Assembly (NCBI GenBank): GCA_034440635.1
Contig: JAOTON010001702.1
Location: forward strand, 644,278 to 708,277
Source: Lepas anatifera
Lineage: Eukaryota; Arthropoda; Thecostraca; Lepadidae
DNA: 64,000 nucleotides
Direction: 5' to 3'
The position numbers were made by a program, and so were the translations under genes. The notes under the pieces are model-generated. The model was not told the origin of the DNA, searched no databases, and saw only the letters and a program-made list of their open reading frames with translations. Each line of letters starts with the position of its first letter. The stretch's first letter is position 1. Shown in pieces: positions 44,152 through 56,703 of the stretch.

Positions 44152-45135
44152 CAGGGTGTTTCATAAAAGAATGATATTTTTGAATTGATCATAATGCGGT
44201 TATAAATAAGTTGTTATGGTATGATTTACATATCGTTCGAAAGATAATTTTGGGACATTTACGATTATTTGTACTTTGATAGCTGTTTTGACATTTTTCT
44301 TGTTCAAAATAGTCTTAAAAATGACTTGAAAAATGCTGTCTATTTTTCCTTCATCAAAAATGTTGGTAGAAATCACGCGCGTATCACGTAACAAGTATCA
44401 CGCCAATGACACGGAAATCATTACATCGTCACTATGGTACATCACAGTCCACTTGCACATTACCTTTAGGAATTAATTCTAAAAAACGCACCTCTCAAGC
44501 TTAGGAAAGCTCGGGTCCAAGCAAGCAATCCCCAATCGGTCCATGTCCCTTGTTCTGCGGTGAGCAGTGGGGTCTTGTGCGCTGTGTCCACGTGAGCATG
44601 CACATCAAAAGCAAAAGCTACAGTAATATTACAAGTTTAAAATTTTTGGCTCAAGCTCCATATGGCTCATTGGCTTACCTTCCATATGAATGATGCGGCG
44701 GACACAGCCCACAATACCCCACTGATCACCGCAGAACAAGGGACATGGACCAATTGGGGATTGCTTGCTTGGACCCGAGCTTTCCTAAGCTTAAGAGGTG
44801 CGTTTCATATAATTAATTCCTAAAGGTAATGTGCGTGTGGATTGTGATGTACCATAGTGACGATGTAATGATTTCAGTGTCATTGGCGTGATACTTGTCA
44901 CGTGATACGCGCGTGATTTCTACCAACATTTTTGATGAAGGAAAAAAGACAGCATTTTTCAAGTCATTTTTAAGACTACTTCGAACAAGAAAAAATATCA
45001 AAACAGCTATCAAAGTACAAATAATTGTAAATGTCCCAAAATTATCTTTCGAACGATATGTAAATCATACCACAACAACTTATTTATAACAGCATTATGA
45101 TCAATTCAAAAATATCATTCTTTTGAAACACCCTG
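44152..45135. mobile_element. Fold-back element with TA flanks (Tc1/mariner-like ends)
   Basis: CAGGGTGTTTCA...TGAAACACCCTG ends are flanked by TA on each side. The element is almost all inverted repeat: each arm is about 430 bp, with a roughly 120-bp non-palindromic centre near 44590-44710. Arms differ by scattered substitutions and a few indels. Mirror-image open frames of about 65 codons in the two arms are a consequence of the palindrome. TA flanks and the CAGGGTG terminus suggest mobilisation by a Tc1/mariner-class transposase (inference). Confidence 0.9.
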
Positions 45136-45336
45136 TATATAAGAAATTCACAAACAATGAAGCAAATGATAAAGATGTTAATGTGTAGATGCTGGATTTT
45201 TACTTGTTCTAAAAGCCGAAAGAAGAGGGTAACGCTGCTTTTATCTTACCATATAAATTTAGCCAATTTACCTAGTGTGAGGTATGCAAAAAATCGGAAA
45301 ACCAAACAATTCAGATGGTTGCAAGGCAACTATTAG

Positions 45337-46194
45337 CACGCCCATTGACAAGGGTCTGAACCACCCTCGCATTGACGGGTGGTGGGTACCCCCACTCCAC
45401 CCCACCCCTAAGATCCCGAGAACCATGCTAGATAGCGAAACACGGTAAACGGTGTTATATAGCCCATTCAAATCTCTATCGAAAGTATTTGAACCATTTT
45501 TTTCAAGTCACATTTAAGGTCACTAGTGGTCAAGGCATGCCACCATAGGGGTAACATGAGACGAAGGCTTTCAGTCATTACATCTGAACTAGTAAAGATA
45601 GAGCAAAACAACCTAAACCACAGGAGCCCTCGCAGAAATCCTAATCGAATTATATATGTGACCTTGCTAGGTTAAATAGGGCAACTCTATTATCTGCCAT
45701 GACCTGAGGTCAGGTCAAGGTCAAATTAGGTCCAAATGCATATCACTAGAACGGCAAGAATAAGGCAAACCTAATGCCGTTAAAATAAACGCTTTACAAC
45801 CTTCTATTTCCAAGTTATTCAGTTTAAACCATTTTTCCATGTATTTCCAATGGATAGGTCATGGCTCGTACCTGACATTAGGTCATGGATATAAAAATAC
45901 CGGAATATGTTTTGTAGAATTCGGTGGGCCCATTATGTGATATGATTTTCAATAGGGAAGTTTCGGCCGGTTCTGACTTATGTTATCTTAAACTTTTTAG
46001 ATCAGGTCACTTGACATACACTGGTGACCTGACCTGAGATGACCCAAACTTAAAATTTGTCTTAAAGCTGTAAAAATATAAGAGTATTTGACCAAAATGT
46101 ATACCAAGTACGGCGGCGCTAGGCGCAGCCGTTACATTTGATCTCCAGTTAACCCGAGGGGAGGGGCGGGTACCCACCCCCATCAATACACGTG
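45337..46194 (+). mobile_element. Family A TTAA element, copy A4 (old)
   Basis: It is flanked by TTAG (45333-45336, a decayed TTAA) and TTAA (46195-46198). The ends CACGCCCATTGACAAGGG and CATCAATACACGTG are diverged. The GGGTACCC hairpins and the AGGTCA-rich interior remain. The right TTAA runs straight into AGGGAATGAGGCACTTAG, a partial family C end. Confidence 0.88.
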
Positions 46195-46198
46195 TTAA

Positions 46199-49100
46199 AG
46201 GGAATGAGGCACTTAGTTGTAATTCCAAAGACAACTATTTATGGACAACATAAGTCCAGAAATCTGGAAACCACACTCTTTCACCTTCAATCACTCAGAA
46301 CAGAAACATCGCATTTTTCCTACCCTGGGTTGAACTAAGCATCGCGTGCAATCAGGTGTACCAGACTAGCCGCTAAGGTGCTTCTCGTGGCATGTAACGT
46401 CAGGGCTGGATCCAGGCCAATGGCTGGGGTGAGGGGGCAACGGTACCCAACATCGGGAAAAAATGCGTTTTCTTAAGACAATTGGCAAAAATCGGGGGAT
46501 TGGGGAACCTGGACCTACCCCTCCTACCCCCTGTGTAACGTTGCAGTGAGTGTAGTCATTATTCGCATTTATCATGTGATAGCGGTAATTAAACTAATCA
46601 AATCGTTGCAACCAGATGGAAAAGGATACCCTTCTGGTGTGAATTAGAATCTTAAAGCCGTTTGTTTTCAACTTAAGCTGTGCAGAAATGTAGTGCAGAG
46701 AGCTTTGTGTGAATGAAATATGGCAGTACTGTTTTCTGGGCACTTTCTACAAAGCTCATATTTCAATTAAAAACCCATCCTTAAAGTGGGAAACTCTTAA
46801 AGTAGCTTAACAGCTTATAACAAGGTGTGCATTTAGCACGGGGAGGCATTGATCAGCAATAGCAGCACTCGGCTATTGTCGAGTGTCGATTGTAGGCTCA
46901 GTCTAGCGCGATACAGCGCTCTCGTGCCGTGCATGGCTGGCCGAGATCCGGCACAGGGCTTTCCAGGCAATGAGATCAGACTGGGACCGAGAGCAAACAG
47001 CAGGCGCACCTGTGGTGCACCCACCCCTCCGCCCTCCCTCTCATTTTACGGAATGGTTGAGAGGTGGAATGAGGTTTTCTACAGAAAATAGAGCAGGGGG
47101 AGAGCATTCATGCATATAAATCATAATATTTGTATACGTTCAGCAATGGTAAGCCGGCATTCGCATCTGAAACAGCCCAATAGCAATACTTTATTACTCG
47201 TAGTAACCAATAGCAATACTTTATTACTCGTAGTAAACCAAACTATTAGAACTATCGTTCATCCATATTGCTCAAGCAGAAGTTCAGCTTGAAACGTCTC
47301 CGAACTTACTTGCAGTTCGGGTCGATCATCCAGGCCAAAACTCGGGCCGTCAATTTCAGGTCTGTCGTTTTTTCGAAACCTTTCTGCATTACAGAGAAGA
47401 CCGCGCACAAGCTCACTGCTATAAAGCGACACTATCAAATTAATCGTCATTTCATCTGTTTCAAACATGGAAATCCCGGTGTCCAGATACATGAAGAACC
47501 GTTGCACGGTGCAGCCGCGGAGGCCCGGCTCAGAGTCGTGAGGCCAAACAGGACGGTACGGTGATCTCTGGCCCGCCCACAGATCGCACCATACCACGTG
47601 ACCGCCGTCGGTGGCATTGCCCAAAAGCGACGGCTGCCGAGAGCCGAAGTCGCGCTGCCACCCACTGGCCGGTGCAGCCCGATTAAAAGGTGGTTTCCCA
47701 CGGACTACACCTGGCACGTCCGGACCCTGCCTCCCCAGCCTCGGGGGCCCGTGGTCGGTAGCAACTCCGCACCCTGCCGCCGCGCACCAAGCACCGCCGC
47801 CAACCAAGGCCGCCTGAACTGGGCGCCAACACTCCATCCATTAGACTTTACCTTGTAAGGCATGTTCCATACGCGGATCCAGGGCCAATTGGAGCACTTT
47901 CCCTGATCAGAAATCCTGAATCCGCCTATGTTATGTCTAATATTCTACTTTTAGACATGCTATTCTTTGTTTGTAGTAAAGTAAGTTGATCCTATGTTTA
48001 TTATTCGTACCATCTGGAGAATATATGTTTTGATGAGTCTTCAGCAATTACTTTTTTCCCTTTCTGGCCCAGTAGACCAGCAATTATGTACTAGTGAATC
48101 ACTTCAGACAAATGTGACCAGTAACATGCATAATCATACCCTGCAAATCAATTTTGAAGGGATGCCACGTGCACGGTGAAGGGCTCTACTCGAGGAAGTA
48201 AACCAAAGCTCTGAACTGTGGGTGAAACCAGCGTGCCGAGTTTTGCCCAAAACTCACCATTATTTCTCCACTAACAGGGAGGTTTGGGATAAATGAACTA
48301 GGCATCAAACAGTTGTTTTGAGATACTCTACTAGCCTGCTGCCTAGCCAAGTAAAACAATCAATTTTCGGAGGTACCACAGTTCCTTTGAACATGCCGCC
48401 AGGCCTGTTGTTGACGCAATGTGAAGGCAGGAATCAGTGCAAAACCCACGCTAAGTGACACCAACGTCCAACTGAAAAGTGAGGGCCTCAGCTCTTTCCT
48501 TGGTTTGATCGGTTTCAGCAGTTTTTCCTGCAGCTTGGCAGTGTTGGGTTGATGGTGATCAAATGGGTTATAGGGCTGATCAGATGTTAAGGACTAAAGG
48601 GTCATATAGTGTCCGGAGTTATAAGATTAAATCAGCTCTGCAACACCAGGAATCTATACTAGGCAGCGTCTGATTAAAAACTCCATTTTGCAGTAAAGCT
48701 ATGTGTTAAGCAGGATTCAGGAAACTGGCTACCAGAATTACAAAAGTGCTTTAGACCAAGCTCGCTCTGACGGGCCGCCATGAGTTCCCGCGTCCTAAAC
48801 AAATCCACGGACCTGAAAGATAAGTCTGTGCATCTTAGTCACTAGCACTGCGTCATTGCGGAGGACCGCAAACCCACACACAGATACAGCACTTCGGTCA
48901 GCCACTTTTGATTCACCCAGTAGAGCCAATAAGTCAGAGTTTGCTCCCATTCACGCGGTTCTCACTAACATACATGCACGTTGTTTTTACCCAATGGTTA
49001 CGTAGTTGACAAACGTTGCATACTACCGGGTGGTCAAGGTCATCAATTTTTTAACAAGTGCTAGCTGTTGCTTCAAGGTTTGAATCGCATCAGCAAAGTA

Positions 49101-49329
49101 TGATCAGACATTGGGCACCATTTCTGAAGCCCAGTCCATCGAACTCGGTGGGATACAGTGTCCTTGCCTGGAGGTCGTTGCCCGTTCTGATAAAGCTTGT
49201 TTTACAAACAAAAACTAGAGTGGATCAAAAACAAGAGCTCCGTTCTGAAGTATTCGAGTGTTGCAATGTACGTTATGTGCTGAAATATACCTCTGGGGTG
49301 TCAACTACTTTAGGGCTTTACGGCATACC
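46199..49329. other. No recognised gene; partial C end
   Basis: 46199-46225 resembles the terminal repeat of family C without its other end. A minus frame of 192 codons (47259-47837) is the longest here and contains YLDTGISMFETDEMT, but no domain is recognised. Two 36-bp copies of AATAGCAATACTTTATTACT occur at 47190-47240. A GTGGCGGAT-like hAT fragment lies near 47873-47930. Confidence 0.4.
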
Positions 49330-49495
49330 GACTACTGATGTCATACAGTGTCGCCAACTCTCCCCCTGTTGGGAGGGTATTATAGGAATTGGAAAGATTT
49401 ATGCAGAGTACCGGCCCGAGGATTTGAGCCTGGGTGAGCGGCGTGAAAGTTGAATTCCCTTTCGCACACCACCTCATCGCCAACCCCGGAGTATC
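49330..49495 (-). mobile_element. tRNA-derived SINE, minus strand (diverged)
   Basis: On the minus strand: GGGGTTGGCGATGAGGTGGT head, a decayed B box (GGCTCAAATCCTC), then CAACAGGGGGAGAGTTGGCG and CACTGTATGACATC. These match the body of the 41182 copy. Confidence 0.7.
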
Positions 49496-49602
49496 GTTTT
49501 TCTTCATTGGTTCCTAATAAAAACTTAAGGGATGCGCGGACTTCGATTCTTAAAAAAAACAGAGTAATTTACGTCTAAGACACACCAACTTCTTGGCTAC
49601 CT

Positions 49603-49761
49603 ACAGAGTAACAACTGCTGACACAGAGTCAAACCAGCTGCCCGGGAACGACTTCATCTCCGGCCGCTAGCACAGTAACAACTACTGACACAGAGTCAAA
49701 CCAGCTGCCCGGGAACGACTTCATCTCCGGCCGCTAGCACAGTAACAACTACTGCCACAGG
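49603..49761 (+). repeat. 67-bp tandem repeat, about 2.3 units
   Basis: Units start ACAGTAACAACTACTGACAC and end CCGGCCGCTAGC; the second and third starts are exactly 67 bp apart. Confidence 0.92.
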
Positions 49762-49945
49762 CTATCCCAGGACAAAACCATTTAGGGCGCTAACTCAGAA
49801 ATATACTTTTTGTCAGCTATACCTGACTAGCTGCCTATTACGCTTACAGTTGCCCTTCCTCGTCGGAGGCAGCTCAGCTCCTTCATGAACTCATGATGCG
49901 CCCTCTGGTTCACTTTGAGGGTGACAGAAACAACCCAACACTACC

Positions 49946-50486
<541 letters not shown>

Positions 50487-50810
50487 GCAGGTGAGCTGAG
50501 CCAGCCTGACCCTCGACAGTCACCTCGGTCACGACTGAGCTGAGCAAGCCTGACCCTCGACAGTCACCCCGGCCACGACTGAGCTGAGCCAACCCGACCC
50601 TCAACAGTCACCCCGGCCACGACTGAGCTGAGCCAACCTGACCCTCGACAGTCACCCCGGCCACGACTGAACTGAGCCCGCCTGACCCTCAACAGTCACC
50701 CCGGTCACGACTGAGCTGAGCCAACCTGACCCTCAACAGTCACCCCGGCAAGACTGAGCTGAGCCCGCCTGACCCTCAACAGTCACCCCGGGCAAGACTG
50801 AACTGAGCAA
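50487..50810 (+). repeat. 44-bp minisatellite
   Basis: Unit: GAGCTGAGCCAACCTGACCC, then TCGACAGTCACCCCGGCCAC, GACT. About seven copies, the last ones diverged. Confidence 0.9.
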
Positions 50811-51104
50811 GAAAGAAATTACAGCTTTTGCGCGCTGCAGTTCTACCTTATCATTTGCCCCCAAAAACGTCTGGCTGGAATCGCCGGCAGCTGTATCTGC
50901 CAGACCCTTACTGTGCCACCCCCTTTAAACTATCGCGCAAACTGCACTACTGCCGCATTTCAACACATTCAAAACTACGAAATAGAGCAGCCAGCACAGA
51001 AAGCACGCGACTCGCTGAAGAAATTGTGGTTGTCCCAACATCCGGAAGTGTTACAACCCATAAAAGGTCAAAACTACCCACTAGCCTCGCGGCGTTTCAC
51101 AGGA

Positions 51105-51345
51105 ACGCCTCTGAGATCGCCCTGTGACCTAGACCTTGACCTCAGGTAATTTAAACTTTGACGCAATAACTCAATATACGTACGTTATACTGGCTAACAT
51201 CATCTGACCGGAAGCACTAGTGCCAATGACCTTGGAAATTTTGGTATGACCTGAGTCTTTGAATTTGACCTTGACCCTCAAGTGAGGTGAAATTGACATC
51301 ATTCCGATTACATGACGCTATAACGTCAGCACTCGAGATACACAT
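51105..51345 (+). mobile_element. Family E-like interior fragment
   Basis: GACCTAGACCTTGACCTCAG, CAATGACCTTGGAAATTTTG, AATTTGACCTTGACCC and ATGACGCTATAACGTCAGCA match the order of motifs in the right half of the E copy (15800-16050). Terminal repeats are absent. Confidence 0.6.
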
Positions 51346-52198
51346 CACAGCTGATGGAATAGATGCAGGGGTGGAAAAACCCAACTCGCCAACCAGAGAC
51401 TGCGACAGACCTTGGCCACTGAAAATACTCAGTGCGCCAGAAAACGTCCACGAAATCGGAACTTCAGCAGCCGCGGAGAAAAAGCATAGCTGCCAGGGGG
51501 CCGGGCCTTTACTCAGCCAAAAGCCCCAATACATAGGCGGATCCGGGAGGCAACCGGGCACTTGACCTACCGCCCCCAACAACCCTCACCTCCCCCTGAA
51601 ATGGTCACAGGCCCCTGAAAGGTTGATGGCGCCACCTGAAATGTCGCTCTGAACATTTTCAAAGGAAGGAAGAATCCTGCTCTGAACATTTTCAAAAGTC
51701 AAGCGTTAGAACATTGATTCAATTGTTATGGCTTCGTATAGCAGATGCAGAAGGGCTCAAACACAGATGGCCTAAACCTGTATCATCTTTTTCAAGCTGT
51801 CCACAGTTGCAGAGTTTTCAGAAAATCTATGAGTTGATTCCGACTTCTGGGCTATGAAGGGCTATGAACTGAAGGGTTATGAACAAGGATTCCACAGGAA
51901 AACCTAAGATTGACCTTACCATAGAACAATATATTATTGAGGCCACGGGTGAAGAGGTGGTGGGTGGTACAGCAGCTGGAGCAGGAGCGGGTCCCGGCCC
52001 CGGCCACATCGAACCCACCATCGGCTGCAGACCGGCGCCGCTGCAGTCGCCTGCATAATAGGGAGCTGCCCCCACTCTCCAAACCCGTCCGGCCCGGCCC
52101 GGCCGGCCACCGACACGCTTTCCGAGACCGGGCCGGCCGAGACGGCGCTGCAGCGCGACTTTCTGGGTCGGCGGCGCCGCGGCTGGCCTCCTCGCTCC
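51346..52198. other. No recognised gene; hAT-like fragment
   Basis: ATAGGCGGATCCGGGAGGCA at 51534 resembles a hAT-type end. From 52000 the text becomes very G/C-rich. No credible exon. Confidence 0.35.
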
Positions 52199-52682
52199 GC
52201 CAGCTGCTCACGGCTGGCCTCCCCGCTCCACCAGCTGCTCACGGCGGGCCTCCCCGCTCCACCAGCTGCTCACGGCGGGCCTCCCCGCACTGCCAGCTGC
52301 TCACGGCGGGCCTCCCCGCATTGCCAGCTGCTCACGGCGGGCCTCCCCGCACTGCCAGCTGCTCACGGCGGGCCTCCCCGCACTGCCAGCTGCTCACGGC
52401 GGGCCTCCCCGCTCCGCCAGCTGCTCACGGCGGACCTCCCCGCACTGCCAGCTGCTCACGGCGGGTCTCCCCGCTCTGCCAGCTGCTCACGGCGGACCTC
52501 CCCGCACTGCCAGCTGCTCACGGCGGGTCTCCCCGCTCCGCCAGCTGCTCACGGCGGACCTCCCCGCACTGCCAGCTGCTCACGGCGGGTCTCCCCGCTC
52601 CGCCAGCTGCTCACGGCGGACCTCCCTGCTCCGCCAGCTGCTCACGGCGGACCTCCCCGCTCCGCCAGCTACTCACGCCGCG
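52199..52682 (+). repeat. 31-bp minisatellite
   Basis: Unit: CCAGCTGCTCACGGCGGGCC, then TCCCCGCTCCG, about 15-16 copies with GGGC/GGAC/GGGT variants. A 271-codon frame through it cycles the three reading phases of a 31-bp repeat and is not a gene. Confidence 0.93.
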
Positions 52683-53682
52683 CCTTCAGCCGCAGCCTCT
52701 CAGCCTACCATTGCATCGAAACTTTCCACCTTCTAGGTGGTACTTGTGCTAAGCTACGAGTAAGGTTTGTTTTTGATCAATTTACAAACACTGCCCAAGT
52801 CTACTTACAGCACCTATTTGACCGAAATCACACAAGCCCTGAAACATGTCTGCCACAATACCTCAGCCTTTTTTATTTCAGTTTACTTTATTTGGAAAAT
52901 CCTTAATAGATAACGTTTATCATACCACTTCAAGTAGATGAACAGGCAGTGAAAATGCAAAAATATAAACGTGTAAAAGGGACGCTCAATGCGAAATCAT
53001 AAAACAATGTAATCAAAGCCTCCGATTTCGCAAACCTTTCTGAAGGGGTAGTCGTCATAGAACTATCGATACATACTGAACTTAAGTCGTCTGAGGCCTA
53101 TGAGTTTGGAGATAGAGATAATCTTAGGTTGCACATTTTTGTCGACGTTGTCATCTTAAATGAATACAATTCAAGTTATAATCAAGGAACAACAACGCAA
53201 ATAGTGTCAGAATTTAGAGAATTAATTGCTCAACAAGATGCAAGCCATTTCTGATCGCTTATCTCTACGTGACCGTTGACGTCTGGAAGTCAAATTCTAT
53301 GAATGCCACTTTACTCAATTTTGACCATATCTATTATTCTAAAATATATTTTTATTTTTAGTTGTATTTATTCATGTAAATGAGCAACAGGTATTACCCA
53401 CTAATAGCTCAAGTCAAATAAGTAAAACAAAGACACGGTACTTACAATGAAATGATACAAATTATACCCGTGGCATTCCGAGATAGGCAACAAAGTCACG
53501 CGCTCGCCCTAAGTCTTGGTGTCATTAAAACATTGTACAAATAAGACATCATTACGACATAAAGACTCTACAAAAATAAAAGTGGGTATACAAGATGTGC
53601 AGATAAAAGCACAAACAAAAACACAAGATGAAGGTAAAAACTTTCACTAAAACATACACTAAAAACAAGAGCCACACGATAA
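52683..53682. other. No recognised gene
   Basis: AT-rich text. Being downstream (minus strand) of the LINE relic, it may contain that element's 3' untranslated region, but no end was identified. Confidence 0.35.
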
Positions 53683-54204
53683 TCAAAACAGGTGGTGCCT
53701 GATGTGCTTCACTACAGCACCTTTAAAAATATGGCAATTGGTGGTAAACGGATCGATTGTGGGGCACTTGATTGTGAAATCATTGAAACAAAGTAAAGCA
53801 CGAATAAAAGCACCTCGCTTTACAGTTTCAACGTGGCCAAATGGAACCTGAAAAATTCGTAGTTGTGCCCTCCTGGTTCGACGCTGAGGGACGTGAAAGG
53901 GGCGGCTCCCAAGCAGGAAGGCGGAGTCTATTTTGCCCATTATTATTTTTTAATGACACATAAATCATATTGATATCTTTTTTGCGAGAGGCTGGCGATT
54001 TTGAATAAATTTAATAGGTCGTGATAAGAAAGCGTAATAGAAGGCCGAGATGTATGAATGTGGACGGCTAACCACATAATAAATTTGTGCTGAATTCTGT
54101 CCAGCCTTTCCAAATGAGTTTGAGCAGCCCCTCATCATATCATATATGAGAATACATGATCCTGCAAGAGAATGTTTACAACAACAAAAAAATGCGGTGG
54201 GCAC
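53683..54204 (-). pseudogene. LINE ORF2 C-terminal relic
   Basis: On the minus strand one frame reads RIQHKFIMWLAVHIHTSRPS, then YHDLLNLFKIASLSQKRYQY, DLCVIKK and tandem TAA stops. In a shifted frame it continues GKIDSAFLLGSRPFHVPQRR and VETVKRGAFIRALLCFN. This order (interrupted by stops and a frame change) is typical of the region after the reverse transcriptase in Jockey/CR1-like non-LTR retrotransposons. The catalytic RT part is absent. It is a different family from the LINE in the palindrome. Confidence 0.7.
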
Positions 54205-54658
54205 TTTATACGACTATGGCCAGATATGATAAACTTTTTCTCCAGCCTTATTTACCAGAGTATGCACTGAGAGTATCAACGAATATTTGCTTGCTGTGTG
54301 GCTTGTACTTATCTGGATAAAAACTGGTGTGTGGTATTCTGGATAGGTATCTAATGGTTGATAGTGGCCTTATGACCTTACCTTGAAAGTCACGGGTGGA
54401 AGTCACTCTATTTTCATTTGAATGAATATAAATGTGTGCTGCGTGTGGCCGGACTCGTTTCCCAAGATGATAGACGAACTACGGGAGGGTTGGAACCTTT
54501 GAAACATTTCTAGTCAAGCTTCAAGAATAAGCTGGGAGAATAAAAACAAATATAAGGCTAAGCTCTGAGAATGGAAACAAGCTATCGTTTGCTGAATGAT
54601 TGGTCCAATTTAGTGTGCGTGCCGATGGCAATGCATCGGTGTTTTTTTCATCCCTCCT
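54205..54658. other. No recognised gene
   Basis: Nothing recognised between the LINE relic and element A5. Confidence 0.35.
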
Positions 54659-54662
54659 TTAA

Positions 54663-55503
54663 CACGCGCATTGACGGGGGCGGGTACCCGCCCCCTCCCC
54701 TCGGGTTTTTCGGAGATAGCAAAAAAAACGGCGGCGCGTAGCGCCGCCGTACTTGGCATTCGTTTTCCTCATCATTTTTACAACTTCTCTGAAAATTTTA
54801 AGGTTAGGTCATCTCAGGTCAGGTCACCAGTACAGGTCAAGTGACCCGACCTCAAAAAAGTTTAAGATAGCATAAGTCGGATCAGGGTGGACTTATCCAG
54901 TTGAAACTCATCACATAATGGGCCCACCGAGTTCTTTGAAATATGTTCCGGTATTTTTGATATCGATGACCTAAGGTCAGGTACGAGGCATGACCTCTCC
55001 ATTGGAAATACATGGGAGAAATTGTTTTTACTAAATAACTCAGTAACGAAGGGTGATAGAGCGTTTATTCTAGCTGCATTAGACTCGCCTTGTCTTTACA
55101 GTTCTAATGATATGCATTTTATATAATTTAACCTTGACCTGACCTCAGGTCAGGTCAAGTCCTTGATTTGACCTAGCAAGGTCAAACTATATATCATTCG
55201 ATTCGGCTTACTGTGAGAATTCATACAATTCAAGTCGTTTTGCTGTATCTTTACTTGTTCAGATGTAATGGCCGAAAACCTTAATTTACATGTTATCCCT
55301 ATGACGGCATGTTTTGACCTCTCGTGCCCCTAAATGTGACCTGACAAAAAAATGATACAAATATTTTCGATGGAGAAGTGGATGGGCTACCCAACACCGT
55401 TTACCGTTTTTCGCTACCTACCGTGGTTCTCGAGATCTTAGGGGGGCGGGTACCCACCCCCCCGTCAAGGCGAAGGTGGCTCAGACCCCCGTCAATGCGC
55501 GTG
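54663..55503 (-). mobile_element. Family A TTAA element, copy A5
   Basis: It is flanked by TTAA at 54659-54662 and 55504-55507. Both ends are well kept (CACGCGCATTGACGGGGG) with GGCGGGTACCCGCC hairpins and, near the left end, CGGCGGCGCGTAGCGCCGCC. By eye about 15 AGGTCA/TGACCT hexamers occur in 841 bp, including four arranged as a near-perfect palindrome at 55133-55159. Length 841 bp. Confidence 0.95.
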
Positions 55504-55507
55504 TTAA

Positions 55508-56703
55508 GGTTAGTGGATAAAATCGATATCCGTATGGATGTAAATACATGCATTCTTATGATGGCCCACACTCATTCCATTCCAAAGGTACTCTCATGCA
55601 TTCCAAAGGTAGACAAAACATTTCACAGCGATGCCCATGTATCAAAATGTTATCTTGTTGACAAACTCAAGGTCTGCGCCTAACCTCCTGCCTCCCTGCA
55701 CAGACGGCAGCGAACAACCTGGTTCCGGGCCCGCGACGGCTGCCAGAGATTTCGACGACAGCATTTCTTCCTTTATACTCATCAACCCTTAAAAAATCGA
55801 AGTAAGCCTGAAGGCCACATCGTTTAAAAAATGTAATAAGTTATACGCTGTTTCAATCTAGGTGACCTGAAGACTTGCATTCCAAGTAAGTATTTAGAGT
55901 GCACCACCAAGGCCGTCACAAGGACCTTTGCCGTGCTCCGTAGCTATAAAGGTGTCACTCAGAGGGCATGCCAAACTCAGCATCATGATTGAGCACGCTC
56001 GATTTTTGTGTGAAAACCGTACTTTGAGATGCAGCTTGCACAGGAAAATAGTATATTTTGCTGGGACGTTGGGAGCCTATCTTCTTTCCCACTTCGATAA
56101 TTCCCCTTGAAACAAATGCAACAGGTGTTTGGATATTGCAGCGTGTGAGAAGTGGGGCAGTTGTGATTCATCTGTGCCACCAAACGTGTACAATCGTTCA
56201 CTTCTAGAGGTGACCGAGCAACCATTAAAGTCTGAAGAGAGCTCTTCACCGTTGGAAAGCACCGCCACAGATTTTCAGCTGTGTGGAAGCTCAACTCACT
56301 GGTGTGGCTCACCGCAGAAAAGGCGACGTAGATACTCAGTACGTCGTCAGGGAATCGACTGCCCGCAAGCACTTCCTATTTTATGTGCGTGACTGCACTC
56401 TCCGAGCCCTCTGCTCCCTCTTCTTCGCTCTACGGAACTTCCATAAAAACATTCACATGCTCACTGTGTTACGCCCCTGCCAACCAGTACGCCAGTATAC
56501 ACACCGAGGACGCCATTTCATATGGCGTTTTGTTCCAGCTGACTTTAGATTCTATTCCCTCAGTGGTATAACTTTCGGCGAAGTCAGCAACAACGACAAC
56601 TTCACCATCGCGAGTGTCCGCTTCAATGATTTAAAAAGGCTACTTTGGAATTTTACCACGAATAATGGGATGAAAGTTGCGCGAAAACCTCGCCAAACGT
56701 GCT
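55508..56703. other. No recognised gene
   Basis: Open frames up to 148 codons (plus 56283-56729; minus 55983-56372) overlap each other and lack recognisable domains. Confidence 0.35.

Noticed and set aside
44200..45089. Mirror-image frames of about 65 codons in the two arms of the fold-back element
   Set aside because: An inverted repeat produces the same frame twice; no domain and not conserved better than the surrounding arm.
47259..47837. 192-codon minus frame as a host gene
   Set aside because: No domain recognised, the N-terminal half is G/C-biased low complexity, and overlapping frames of similar quality exist on the other strand. It could still be real, but I cannot support it.
51937..52752. 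271-codon plus-strand open frame, Ala/Pro/Ser/Arg-rich
   Set aside because: It runs through a 31-bp minisatellite; the repeating three-phase translation shows it is open only because the unit lacks stops.
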